From Hyaloscypha bicolor E (lineage: Eukaryota; Ascomycota; Leotiomycetes; Helotiales; Hyaloscyphaceae): DNA of 64,000 bases. The notes below the pieces were generated by a model that worked only from the letters and a program-made list of their open reading frames with translations, was not told where the DNA came from and did no database searches. The DNA lies in assembly GCF_002865645.1 (NCBI RefSeq), contig NW_020194555.1:248001-312000 (forward strand). Direction: 5' to 3'. A program made the translations under genes and the position numbers. Positions 11,771 through 22,885 of this stretch are shown here, piece by piece (position 1 is the first letter of the stretch; every line of letters starts with the position of its first letter).

Positions 11771-13163
11771 TTATTTTATTAAAAAATATTAATCTTATAA
11801 TATATTCGACTTTTCTTTAATATATAGTAATAACTTCCTATATTACTATAAATTCCTTTTTCTTTATACTTATATATATTAAAAATCTATAAGTAAATAG
11901 TTTTCTAAATACTTATATTCGAATCTCGTATAGTTTTCTTAATAAGCTAATAATTAGTAATAAAATCTCGAGGGTTTTAAATAGAGAACTTATATATAAA
12001 TAAGCTAATAATATCGGGAATATAGCTACTAAAAATATTGTTTTTTAGGAGAAATTAGTTCGAAATCGAATAATATTTCTCGAATAGAAGTTAGTCGAGC
12101 TTTAGTTATAGCCTTTAGAACTTCGAGAATATGAACTTAATTAATAGTTTTATAAAAAGCTTTAATTATAAGAGTATTATAGTTTTTTTAATTTCTATAT
12201 TACTTTATTTAATAAAGGCTAGCCTTTATAAGCTTCTATAACTTCTAATTTTATATATATATAATTTAATAATTATTCTTTGAATTACTAATTATTATTA
12301 CCTAATAAAGCTTTCTGGGCTTGTTTCTACTTATAAAATTATAATCTCCTTTCTATTCTTTAATATAATTATTATAGAAAGTATTTTAAAGCTCCTTAAG
12401 CTTGTCTTATATATAATTACTTAAATTAATACCTAGTATAATTTAATTTTTATTCTTTTTTTTGCCTTTTATATTCGGTATAATTAAGATCTGAATATAA
12501 TAAGGTTCTTTATCTTAATAATAGGTTAAATTAAAAGGGTTCATAATAGCTTAATTTATACTTTTCTTGGAAGAAGTCGTAATTAATAGGGCAGTTATAA
12601 GAGAGGTTGCTACTTGAGGAGTACTACTAATCTCAATAGTCAAAGTACGAGTCCTATGCTTTGGAGTAAGAGCTATAGGTACAGAATTCGATTACCCCGA
12701 TAGTATTCTTGCTTTTCGATGCCTATTATCCCGTTTCGAGACGTTTACAGGTGGTCTTGACGCATCAAATACAGCTAATGAAGATATAGCGGGTTTATAC
12801 TGCCGTTTCGTGGAAAGTATCGCCCCTAGCGAATACCCATATATACGCCTTGAATAACGGACAGGAGGCATTGCTCCCAAGATTTGAATAAAATTTCAGA
12901 AGGTTTTAATAAGTGGTTTTTAGGCAATCAAGGAAAAACGATATATGGAGGTGGTTGGGAACCCGCGTTCAGAGGGTGTTTCGTGCTCTCGCTTAAAATG
13001 CGATTTAGACGATTGTTACTAATATTGCTGTAACCCCAAATCTAGTCCGTGCACGCGTGGAGGGACGCGCCATGTCGTAGAACTAGCTCACTGTAGATTT
13101 TCGGCTCCTTACAGGTTCAATTGGCATGCTACTTGTCCAATACATGGAATCCATTCTTACATT
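11771..13163. other. RIP island grading into mixed-composition DNA
   Basis: 11771-12560 is AT-rich with no recognisable protein. 12561-13163 is GC-balanced. A 62-codon minus-strand frame (12880-12692) starts MGAMPPVRYSRRIYGYS but matches nothing I know. 12979-13030 is the right arm of the inverted repeat that begins at 9328. Confidence 0.4.
12979..13030. repeat. Right arm of the distant inverted repeat
   Basis: Reverse complement of 9328-9379. CGCTTAAAATGCGATTTAGA is the shared core. The arm lies 134 bp upstream of the ATG of the OrsD-like gene at 13164. Confidence 0.65.
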
Positions 13164-13438
13164 ATGGCTTCTGCTAAAGATTTCTTGGTAGACTTGTAGC
13201 TTTATACTGATAATATTGAGCGTGTCTTAATATACCGCCGATGTGGGTATGCCCTCCCAGTTACTAGTTCCCAGGCCACCTTCCACCTTCGAGATAAATA
13301 CTATGTTCAGAGGGAGCTCCAGGATAGCCTTATTCGTTATCTCAAGCATGTACATCCTGAACCCGAGAAGCAACAGGACGTGATCGAGATACTGGAAATA
13401 ACGCCAATGATGTGGGATGGATTGCAAGAGGGGCAAAT

Positions 13439-13703
13439 TGTTACGGTTGTTACGATATACGGTACTAGTAGGGGTTAGACTAGAGCTAGAGAGGCATCTG
13501 GCATCTGAGCGAGGCATCTGTAGTCACCTGATTGTTGCACGTGACCCCGAGCTTAAGCTAGCACGTGGGCCCGTGCGTAGCTCGCGATTATTTAGATCCG
13601 AGGCTCCTTCGGGATCCTCTTCTCTCTTTAGCTTTGAATCGTCGAAATAGAGTAGAGATAGTCTAACCACGCCTTCCAGGCCCTAGATCTTGTGCTCGTG
13701 ACA
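13439..13703 (+). repeat. 5' LTR of the chromovirus
   Basis: Begins TGTTACGGTTGTTACG and ends TGCTCGTGACA. 265 bp. The 3' copy is 271 bp and differs by a short CTTTAGC duplication, a 6-bp deletion and RIP-type changes. Confidence 0.95.
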
Positions 13704-13964
13704 TAATTCAAAGCTCGCCTATTTCTCAATCCTGCGGAGGATTTAAATAATATCCACCCGATCGGTTTTCGACGAGTACAGATACGACGCGCCGTGGCTA
13801 CTCCCGAACCGGTCAACTAATATCAGAATAAAAGAAAGCCCTAGGACGACTAGGCAAGAAAGCCCTGGACCGGCCAGGCAAGCGGATAGGCCAGTAACCT
13901 TACTACTAAACGAAGATCTATAAGAAAGCAAGTCCCGGAATAACTGGGCAAGTCAGAAGGAGCT

Positions 13965-16900
13965 ATGGCGCGAGACGCTACTAGTATGCTACCAGAAGAT
14001 GAACCAGAGCCTTTTATTAAGTCTCCTGAGAGATCCGAGTATCCCGTTAATATTTATGGTAAAAGAGATACTCTTTTCTAGAGAGCAGAGGAAGAAGAGG
14101 GACCTGCCTTATTAAAGGCGGAGTTCCAAGAGTTACTTCGGAACCTAGAGGCTTTATATAAAGAGATTATTAAGCTAATTCTAAAGATGTATAATATTCT
14201 TGCCTATAGCGAGAATTATTATAATTAGCTAAGAGAAACCAAGTAAGCCCTATAAAAGAATAAAGCCATTATCGAGAAGCTTATTATATAGCCTGCCGGG
14301 ATAACTAGTTCTCCTGCTCTAGAAAGTAGATACTTAGTTAAACTTCCTAATTCTCCCATTTTCAAAGATATAACTAAGGATAGTATTACCTTTAATAATT
14401 AGTTAGTTCAGATTAAGAATAAGCTCTATAGTAACTCTAATACCTATTAGATAGAGAACCTTAAGATTATTTATATATCCGGCCATATAAGTAGCTATAC
14501 CCTTATACTAATCTCTCTCTGCCTAAACCAGGATAATTAATATGTATATAAGACTATTAGGGAACTATATACCTATCTAGAGAAGCTATATAGTAACCTA
14601 AACAAGAAGCGTAATACTTGGCAAGTATTTAAGAAGCTATTTATAAAAAAGGGCTAGATCTTTTAGGAGTTTTATATCCTATTCCTGAGGTATATAGTAA
14701 ATAGAAATATTAACCTATAGGACCTTAAAAATAACCTAAATAATAAGCTTACCTGGAAGCTCCAAGAGGCCATAGCTATATACTATAATAACCCGGCTAT
14801 TTATATTATGGAGTTTATATAATACTATATTATAAATAACTAGTAAATTCAAGCTTATTATAAAAAGAAAGAATAGGTATCTAAGAAAGCTAATAAAGAT
14901 ATAAATAAGCCAAGCCCAGGAGGCGCCCCTTATATAAAGCTCGCTTCTAAGACCCTAGTAATAGATAAGCCTATTATCCCGAAGCCCGGATCTTCAGATC
15001 TCAAGTACTATAACTATAATAGATTTGGTTATATATCTAGAAACTATCTAGAGCCTAAAACAAAGTATATAAAGCAAGTTTTGGCGGCTAAGCTAGTAGT
15101 ACTTATTATAAGTAAGCTATCTAAAGATATAGAATAGGGAAACAAGAACCCCTAAAGAAAGTCTCCTCTTTAGGGCTATATTATATAAATATAGCAGAAG
15201 TTAATTTGAGCTAGCTACTAGGAAATAAAGCATTTATACTTCTTTATATAGTTAGTAATAATAGATTAGGTATTAAGACTTCTTTTCTTATTAATACCAG
15301 AGTAAATAAATATATTTTTATTAATTTCAAGTTTATAAGAATAATTAAATAATTTCTAGATATTAAGCTTACTTAATTAGTATTACCCTATAATATAAAG
15401 GGGTTTAATAGTAAGTAGGCCGCACCTATTACTTATTATATTGAGCTTATATTCTTAATTAATAGATAAAGGGTCCTAGTACCTATACTAGTTATAGGGC
15501 TAGGCAAGTATAATATAATTTTGGGATAATAGTAGTTTATAAGTACTAGTATCCTAATTAATTACAAGAATAGAAGGTTAATCTGGCCAGATAATTAGCC
15601 TAGAAAGAAGAATTAGGATAAGATCCTAACTATTACATATAAGAACTTGGAACCTGGAAAAAGTAACTAGTACTAAGAAGATATAGATAGAAGAAATAAA
15701 GCTATAGCTATAGATAAGTTCTAGAGACCTTAGCTTATAAAGAGGAAATCTCCTTATTCTTTTCCTAAGCCGGGCTCAGAAAGCTATATATAATAAAAGA
15801 ATTAAGCTTAATACTATAGAGAAATATAAGTGGCCTTAGGAAATATAGAAGTTTCTCTTAAGCTAAAAACAGGGATATTAAAATTATACTATCTAAAGGA
15901 AAGCTATAAGATCTAGTTAAGGCCCTTAGTTAATATTATAGGTATCTCGCTAGCTATTTTCTAGATAAACCTATAGAAGAAGAAGAACCTTTTCTTTATA
16001 ATATTATTTTTCGAGATTAATAAAGAGCTAGAATTATAATAAGAGAATAAGTTTGTCCCGGGTAAGTAATAGCCAGGAAAGACGGAGCTATAATAGCTAG
16101 TAAAAGTCTTATTAAAGAAGTTTAAGAATTTCGCAGATATCTTCTTAAAGAAAGTATTAAATATCTTACTCCTATATTAATTATATAATTACAAGATTTA
16201 GATTAATAATTCCAAAGGCCCAGAGAGCCTAGAATATTTCCCGTTCTATTAATAGTTGACCTATAAGCTATAGGAAATCAAGCGCTTCCTTAAAAAGAAC
16301 CTCTAATAGGGCTTTATTAAGCCAAGCCAGTTTTCTTTTATATCCCTAATTCTCTTTATAAAAAAGGCTAATAGAGCTCTCTAATTTTGTATTAACTATT
16401 ATAAGCTAAATAACTTAATATGGAAGAACTATTATTTTCTTTCCCTTATTTACGAGACTCTCGTATAGCTAGCTTAAGCCAAGGTCTATATAAAGCTAGA
16501 TATTTAGCAAGTATTTTATTAGATCTAAATAGACCCAGAATTAGAAAAACTTACAATATTTCGTATAAGATATAGGGCTTATAAGTATAAGGTTCTTTGG
16601 GAAGGCCTAACTAATAGCCCTATTATATATTAGAGATATATAAATAATATCTTTTTTAATTACCTTAATATTTTTTATATAGCTTATTTGGATAATATCC
16701 TAATTTACTTAAATAATTCCCTAGAATATAAAGACTATATATAAAAGATTCTTTAGTAATTATGAGATACCGGCCTCTAAGTAAATATTAAGAAATTAGA
16801 GTTTAAGATTACTTATATAAAGTACCTAGGCTTTATTATTTCTACTAAAGGCATTAAAATAGACCTAGATAAGATAGTAATTATTAAGAACTAGTAATTA

Positions 16901-19110
16901 CTAAAGATAGTTAAAGGAATATAAGGCTTTCTGGGTTTTTATAACTTTTATTAGTACTTTATTACGAAATATGGCTATATAGCAAAGCTTCTAATAGCTC
17001 TAATATATAAGGAAGTTCCGTTTAAGTAAATAGATTAGTATTAAGAAGGTTTTACTAAGCTAAAGCAAGCTATATTCTCGGTACTAATTCTATATTACTA
17101 TAACCTGAATCTCTCTATTATAATTAAGACAGATATATTAAATAAAGTTATAGCCGGTATTCTCTTATAATAAGATCCCTAGATAGGACTCTAGTACCCG
17201 GTAGTATTCTTCTCTAAGACTATATAATTAGTAGAGCTAAACTATAATATCTATAATAAAGAGATACTTACTATTATTCTCTCTTTAACTAAATAGTAAG
17301 TAAAGCTAGAAAGCCTATAAAAGGTACTCTTTATAATTTACTTAGACTACTAAGCCCTTAAGTACTTTATAATTATAAAGAAGCTTTTAGTAAAATAAGC
17401 TTACTAGGTAAAGTATCTTTCCTGCTACTATTTTAAGCTTATATATTAGGCAGGCAAGTTAAATAAATAAGTAGATGCCCTAAGTAGGAAATACGAGAAT
17501 ATAACTACCCAGAATAAGGTAATAGTAGTCTACTAAACCCAAATTCTCTTCTTATAATAAAAGATTAATAATAATATTATACGGGATCTCTAGTTAGTCC
17601 TAATTAAGGCCTTTATAAGCCCGGCTCAGGAAAAAACCTAGTATAATAGTATCTAGCTAGTAAATAAGCTATTAAGTAAGAACCGAGAGTTACTAAAGCT
17701 AGAAGAGCTATAGGATAAGGCAAGAAATAAGAAGGAAGGCACTTGAATATTATAAGATGGCTTCCTCTTATAATATAGTAAACTATTTATATCTAATAAT
17801 ATAATAATACCTGAGATACCCTTATATACTACTCTTATTTAGGAGGCATATATATAGCCCCTAATAGGATATCCAGGATAAGCCAAGCTTTAATAGCTTC
17901 TTTAGGCCCGCTATTACTAGCTAGGCTAAGGTATAGATATTAATTAGTATAGGAATAACTACTATACCTGCTAATAATTCCATATTCCCAGAAATAAGAA
18001 GCCAGGGCTCTTATATCCGTTACTAGTTCCTAATTACCCCTGGTAGTATATATTAGTAAATTTCAAGAAATGCCTAGAGAATAGGAATAAGCATAATATA
18101 GTAGTAATCTTTATTAATTATCTAGGCAAGCGCCCTATTATAATTCCTGTCCGAGATATAATAATAGCTAAAGAGTTAGTACTTCTATTCCTTACTTATA
18201 TAATTCGCCAAGTTAGTATCCCGGAGACTATAGTATCTAATTAAGGCCCCTAGTTCGTATCGGATTTCTAAAGCAAGTTTTATAAGTGTATTAGTATAAA
18301 GCTCAAGTTATTAATTACTAATTATCCCCAAACTAATAGCTAGACAGAGATTATTAACTAGTACTTTAACTAATAGCTATATTCCTATATGAATTACTAC
18401 TAGGATAATTGGGACAAATAGGTAATAATAATTAACTACTAGTAAGTAGCTCTGGTCTATAAGACTATAGGCTAATTCCCGTTTCTTATAGAGAAAGGCT
18501 ATAAACCGCAGATATTATTTAACTAGGAAACCCAAGTATAATCGGGTATTCTAAAGAAAGAGCTAAATAAATAGGAGGCAAAGGCCCTAGTAATATGGCT
18601 TTACGAATTATAGTAAAAGATATAGGAGAATATAATACGAGTACAAGAATATTATACTACTTAAGCTAATAAATATCGCCGACTAGTAGACTTCGGAATA
18701 GGAGACAAGGTATGAATTACTACTAAGTACTAGAAAAATAATTATCCGAGCCATAAGCTAGCTTACTAAATAGAAGGACTATACGAAATCCTGGAATAAG
18801 TAGGATATTCCTTTAGGCTCAAGCTTCCAAAATTAATAAGAATATATCCGGTATTTCATATAGAGAAGCTATATAAAGATCCAGGTAACTTCCTTTCCGG
18901 ATAAGCAAATCCGGAGTCTCTGCTATTAGAACTATAAGACAGGAAAACGGAGTATGAAGTTCAAGAAATATAAGTAATAAAACTGCTTTATAGGAAGCTA
19001 AAGTACCGAGTCTAGTAAAAAGGATAGGACTCAGATCCGGAGTAGTATCCTGCTTCCTTATTAAGTAATAGTACCCTAGCTCTTTAGAGCTTCTATAATA
19101 AGAACCCCGA
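13965..19110 (+). pseudogene. RIP-killed gag-pol of the chromovirus
   Basis: Gag opens at ATG 13965 (MARDATSMLPEDEPEPF). A CCHC zinc knuckle at 15005-15047 keeps its spacing, but its Cys and His have become Tyr (YYNYNRFGYISRNY). The protease active site near 15290 reads NTR in place of DTG. The reverse transcriptase motif at about 16684 reads AYLDNILIY (family YxDD). RNase H starts near 17130 (KTD). The integrase core spans about 18040-18330 and ends with PQTNSQTE. A chromodomain-like segment follows at about 18945-19070 (EYEVQEI...YRV), placing it among chromoviruses. Dozens of TAA/TAG codons at former Gln positions make it non-coding. Chromodomain targeting to H3K9-methylated chromatin is known for the family and would suit this AT-rich compartment. 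Confidence 0.9.
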
Positions 19111-19206
19111 ATAGCTAGGATCGCCCTAGAATCTCCCCTATTAGTTAGACTATACCAAGAACGATATACTACCGGAACCGCGTAATACGGACGGAAATCC
19201 TTTAAA

Positions 19207-19242
19207 GTTACGTATAAAAGGCCCTGGCCTTTGATATGTGAC
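19207..19242. repeat. 36-bp TATA-bearing palindrome (one of seven)
   Basis: The left half is GTTACGTATAAAAGGCCC, and the right half is its near complement GGCCTTTGATATGTGAC. Each strand carries TATAAAAGG or a variant. The same 36-bp block occurs at 20520-20555, 37443-37478, 40951-40986, 47281-47316, 53777-53812 and 59075-59110. Here it sits between the chromodomain end and the polypurine tract. Confidence 0.8.
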
Positions 19243-19296
19243 CTGCGACTTGGAAATTCAACAGGGACTTTCGAAGCTCGGGGACGAGCTTACTTC

Positions 19297-19307
19297 GAGA
19301 GGGGGGG
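19297..19307 (+). other. Polypurine tract of the chromovirus
   Basis: GAGAGGGGGGG lies four bases before the 3' LTR, the expected place for the plus-strand primer. Confidence 0.85.
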
Positions 19308-19311
19308 ATAA

Positions 19312-19582
19312 TATTACGGTTATTACGATATATAGTACTAGTAGGGGTTAGACTAGAGCTAGAGAGGCATCTGGCATCTGAGCGAGGCATCTATAGTTAC
19401 CTGATTATTACACGTAACCCCGAGCTTAAGCTAGTACGTGGGCCCATACGTAGCTCGCGATTATTTAGATCCGAGGCTCCTTCGGGATCCTCTTCTCTCT
19501 TTAGCTTCTCTTTAGCTTTGAATCGTCGAAATAGAGACAGTCTAACCACGCCTTCCAGGCCCTAGATCTTGTGCTCGTGACA
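19312..19582 (+). repeat. 3' LTR of the chromovirus
   Basis: Starts TATTACGGTTATTACG (RIP-changed TG) and ends GCTCGTGACA. Direct copy of 13439-13703. Confidence 0.95.
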
Positions 19583-19660
19583 CAAATCCGCAAAGAGAAA
19601 AAGAAGAAAAGGCCACGGGTCAAGAGTCAGAAGATCCGTTGGGCCATTAATAAGGCATAA

Positions 19661-20459
19661 GTACAAGTCTGACCTCCTCTCGTCTCGTAAGGGCTTCTGT
19701 ATAAAAATATTGTTTCGTTAGCCTAATTTGTATCTTCTCATGTCCTAATCAAACTGCTCTTTATAAAGGAAACAAGCAAGAGAAAGCAAGCTCAAATAAA
19801 ACCACATTGCCAACACCCAATATGACAGTCTCTAACTGCGGACCATTTAATCCGTAATGTCTACTGACAAAACCATTACTTCCTACTACTTCTTATAATA
19901 CCTCTGAAAATCTCATGCCTATCTTACAACTTCACAACTAGCTTCACGTTTGCTTCCGGGGCCAGCCTTGTTACCTCTTTTGCGGTTAGCTACCCAATAT
20001 ATTAGCTTTACTAACACTTGCTCGGATTATATAATAATATGCCTGGATTACTTCTAGGGTCTAGTTAGGAAGGATGCCATAAATCCCTTCTCAAGTATAA
20101 CTATTCTTGTCCCTTATCTTGAGCACTATTATATTTTCTTTAGGTATTTACGAAACACGCTTTATATGAGAACAAACCGCGGCAAGATATATCTTGGAAT
20201 ATGCGCTAGTATTATAGTAGTAATTTAATTATTATATGGATTTTGAACTATATATAGGCATTTAATACGTAAATAGGAAGTAAGAAGAGTAAGAAGCTAA
20301 ATAATAGAAGTAATACTCTTAAGACTCTTAATATTAAATAACGAAAAAATATAAATAATTAAAAATAAAGAGCTCTAAAGATTTATATATTAGAAAGACT
20401 AATTATATATAAGAATAGAAGTTTTATATAACTTCTTAAATTAGTACTAGTATACCTAA
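19661..20459. other. 3' flank of the OrsD-like gene, then RIP DNA
   Basis: 19661-20180 has ordinary composition with CT-rich and A-rich stretches and no gene. From about 20180 it becomes AT-rich RIP DNA up to the LTR at 20460. Confidence 0.5.
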
Positions 20460-20763
20460 TATAATATAGCAAGCCGTATTCTATTAAAATTGCTTTATTT
20501 TAATAGTTTTAATATTTTAATTATATAATAAAGGCTAGGGCCTTTTATATATAACTTGCGGGAATTATATAAGAAAGCTAGTTTTTTTATAGTTCTAAAT
20601 AATAATTTCTTTTTTATATTTATTTAATTAAGCTTTTATATACTATATACTATTTATATTTTATTATTTATATTTTTAATTTTATTATTTTACTATTAAG
20701 TTATGTTTTATACTCTAGTATACTTTATATGGGTTTTTGTCTTATTATAGTTTCCCTCTTATA
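20460..20763 (+). repeat. 5' LTR of the outer gypsy element
   Basis: 304 bp, starting TATAATATAGCAAGCCG. It is the reverse-complement equivalent of the 303-bp LTRs at 40744-41046 and 53570-53872. It contains one copy of the 36-bp palindrome. Confidence 0.85.
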
Positions 20764-22509
20764 TATTTTATAATAAGTAATATAAGGAAAATCGAAACTT
20801 TATAATTAAGATAATACTTTTATAAAATTCTAAAGGATTTCTATAAAATAGATTATTAGCTTAGTAAGTTTAGGAAAAAAAGAGCTATTATAATACCTTA
20901 AATTTAAGGCTAAAATATTAAAAATATACGAGTATTAATCTTAGTATTTTATATTAATTTCTAATATATTTAATAACCTAAATATAGGTTAGCCGCAAAA
21001 TATAGTTACTAGTATAATATATAGGAATAATAAGAATAGAGGCTAATTATAAAAGAAAAAAAAGCAAAAGAAATAAAATAAGAAATATTATACTAAAATA
21101 ATATAAATTAAATCTTAGTTAGAAACAGATTTTAGTACTCGGAAATAAAATTATATTATTAATTTATATATTATTTTTAGTTATAATAAAAACCAGAATA
21201 AAAATAGTTTTAGTTTTAGTAAAAAAGTTTGCTTCTAAGTTTAGGAAAAATACTTAAAAGAGGAAATATTCTTAATTTCAAGTAAAATAGTAAATAGAAA
21301 TCAGAAATAAAAATTAAAAAGAAATCGGAAATAAGAAATTATATAAATAATTTAGAAAAGCTTTTAGAAAAAGAAAAGAATATTAGGTAAAAATTAAAAA
21401 GAAAATTCGGAAAAGTTAAAGAAATTAATAAAATTATATTTATTATTTTTATTATTATTTTTAATAATATTATTAAATATATCTAATTTAGTAAAATTAA
21501 GAAAAGATATTATAAGTATTAAGCTAACGGAATAAAAAAGAAAATAAAAATAATAAAAATAAAATATTATATAGTACTAGTTATATAGTATTACTATACG
21601 TGACTTAGTATATAGCTAGTGCTTTTAGCCCGGTATATAGCCTTTAGCTCAATTTAAGCTCTTTATTACTACTATAATATTATCTTATTATAATATAAAA
21701 CTAGAAAAGCTATTACCTTATTACTACTAATACTAAAACTTAAACCTAAATTATATTTATTATTATTAACTAGTTTCTTTTAAATCCTGGTTCCTAAATT
21801 AAAAAATATACTTAAATAAGAAATTAGTTTTTTAAGAATCCTATTAATAGAAGTTTCGGGAATAGAAACTCTATAATTAATTATAAAAGAAATTATTAAA
21901 ATTAATATAGCTAAAAATAAATATATATTAATACCGGATTTAAATTTACTATTTATAAAAGCTTCTAGAATATTATAGTTTTAAGAAAGTAATATTTCTA
22001 TATTCTTGAAATAATATATAAATATATATAAGAACTATTATATTTCTAATAATATTAAAAGAAAAAGAATTATTTATTATATCTTTCTTATTTATAAGAA
22101 TTAAATTAAAGCTATACTAGAATATTATACTAATAATCCGGGAAATTATTAGGAAACTAAATTCTTTAAGGCCTTATTAAAGAAATTCCGAGAATATAAC
22201 TAGAAAATACTTAAAATTAGTTATGACTTTTTTAATTAAATTATTATATAAGCCCAGAATAAAGAAATCTCTTTTAAGTCTTATATTAATATATTTAATA
22301 AAATATTAAAGAAGTTATTAAAAAGAAAAGAAATAAATAAAATTATTTAATACCAAGAATTTATAAGAGAATTATTTATTTTAGTAAGAAATTATATTCT
22401 TAAGAATATAAATTTCGAGCCTATAAATATTTCTATTTATAAATATAATAAAATATAAAATAATAATAATATTTTATTAATATAAAAAAAATACCGTTTT
22501 AATATTACT
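20764..22509 (+). pseudogene. 5' gag remnant of the outer gypsy element
   Basis: A Lys/Glu-rich coiled-coil segment at about 21280-21420 is followed by a helical gag-like part at about 22150-22350 (KEISFKSYINIFNKILKK in the parallel copy). It aligns with 53240-51960 of element E on the opposite strand. There are many Gln-to-stop changes. It ends abruptly at ATTACT 22504-22509, where the 12-kb block begins. Confidence 0.7.
21565..21695 (+). mobile_element. Second solo mini-LTR, 131 bp, TSD TAAAA
   Basis: Same length and sequence family as 11635-11765 (shared GTGCTTTTAGCCCGGTATA), but RIP-mutated at both TG and CA ends. Flanked by TAAAA at 21560-21564 and 21696-21700. It is absent at the matching place in element E, so the empty site is visible. 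Confidence 0.85.
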
Positions 22510-22720
22510 TTTTTAGTTAAAGTAGTAGTATTCTAACCCCTAAATCGGGGGGGTTTGATTACTGTTTTTAGGGGTCGGAACACCAAAATTAAGCGAGCAT
22601 TATCACGTACACTAGTATCCATCGGCATTTCCTTGCCTCAACTTCCGACCACTAGAAAACCAATTCCTAAAACAGAAAACAATGACTTCGTCAAGGACCC
22701 ACTAGCTAGGGCAGCTAAAT

Positions 22721-22885
22721 ATGGAGGGCCTTAACCCCATCGTCATGGCCGTCGCCTGGATAACTCTCTTGGTTTCCTCAACGTCATCCTCTTTAGTAGT
22801 ATCCTTATTTAAACTACTTAAGAATAGTCTGCCCCTTCTTTTCCAAGGTTATCTACCCTTCCTTAATATTCTTTTCTTGTATTAA
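22721..22885 (+). pseudogene. N-terminus of a SAT4/rhodopsin-like membrane protein
   Basis: ATG 22721 opens a 54-codon frame starting MEGLNPIVMAVAWITLLVSS. In SAT4-type fungal integral membrane proteins the first helix begins in just this way (GLNPxVMAxAW followed by a Leu/Val helix). The rest of the protein, including the second helix with its WDD motif, is not found downstream, so this is a fragment. An upstream ATG at 22682 (MTSSRT) runs into a stop after seven codons. Confidence 0.35.

Larger units (their letters stand above)
13439..19582 (+). mobile_element. Complete Ty3/gypsy chromovirus, 6.1 kb, TSD CAAAT
   Basis: Bounded by direct LTRs 13439-13703 and 19312-19582 and by the 5-bp duplication CAAAT (13434-13438, 19583-19587). 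The internal order is gag, protease, RT-RNaseH, integrase, chromodomain, then a polypurine tract. The LTRs are close to GC-normal, while the body is strongly RIP-mutated, so it cannot move on its own. It interrupts the OrsD-like gene at codon 92. Confidence 0.95.
13164..19660 (+). pseudogene. OrsD-like small Cys/His protein gene, split by a retrotransposon
   Basis: ATG 13164 opens a 115-codon frame. It is cut inside codon 92 by the gypsy element at 13439-19582 and resumes in the same frame at 19588, ending TAA 19658-19660. It begins MASAKDFLVDL, then has one in-frame TAG (codon 12, a RIP product of CAG). Next come RVLIYRRCGYALPV and ATFHLRDKYYVQREL, and a basic tail KEKKKKRPRVKSQK after the join. 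The CGYA...HLRDKH pattern is that of the OrsD/DUF3505 domain, here with one Cys and one His turned into Tyr by RIP. OrsD-type proteins are often longer, so this may be a short paralogue or a fragment. The reading across the insertion site is exact, which supports a real gene before insertion. Confidence 0.65.

Noticed and set aside
13227..13517. Minus-strand frame of 96 codons
   Set aside because: It straddles the host/LTR junction at 13438/13439, so it arose only by the insertion.
22531..22541. TAACCCCTAA resembling a telomere repeat
   Set aside because: A single unit with no array. It is better explained as part of the end of the inserted block.
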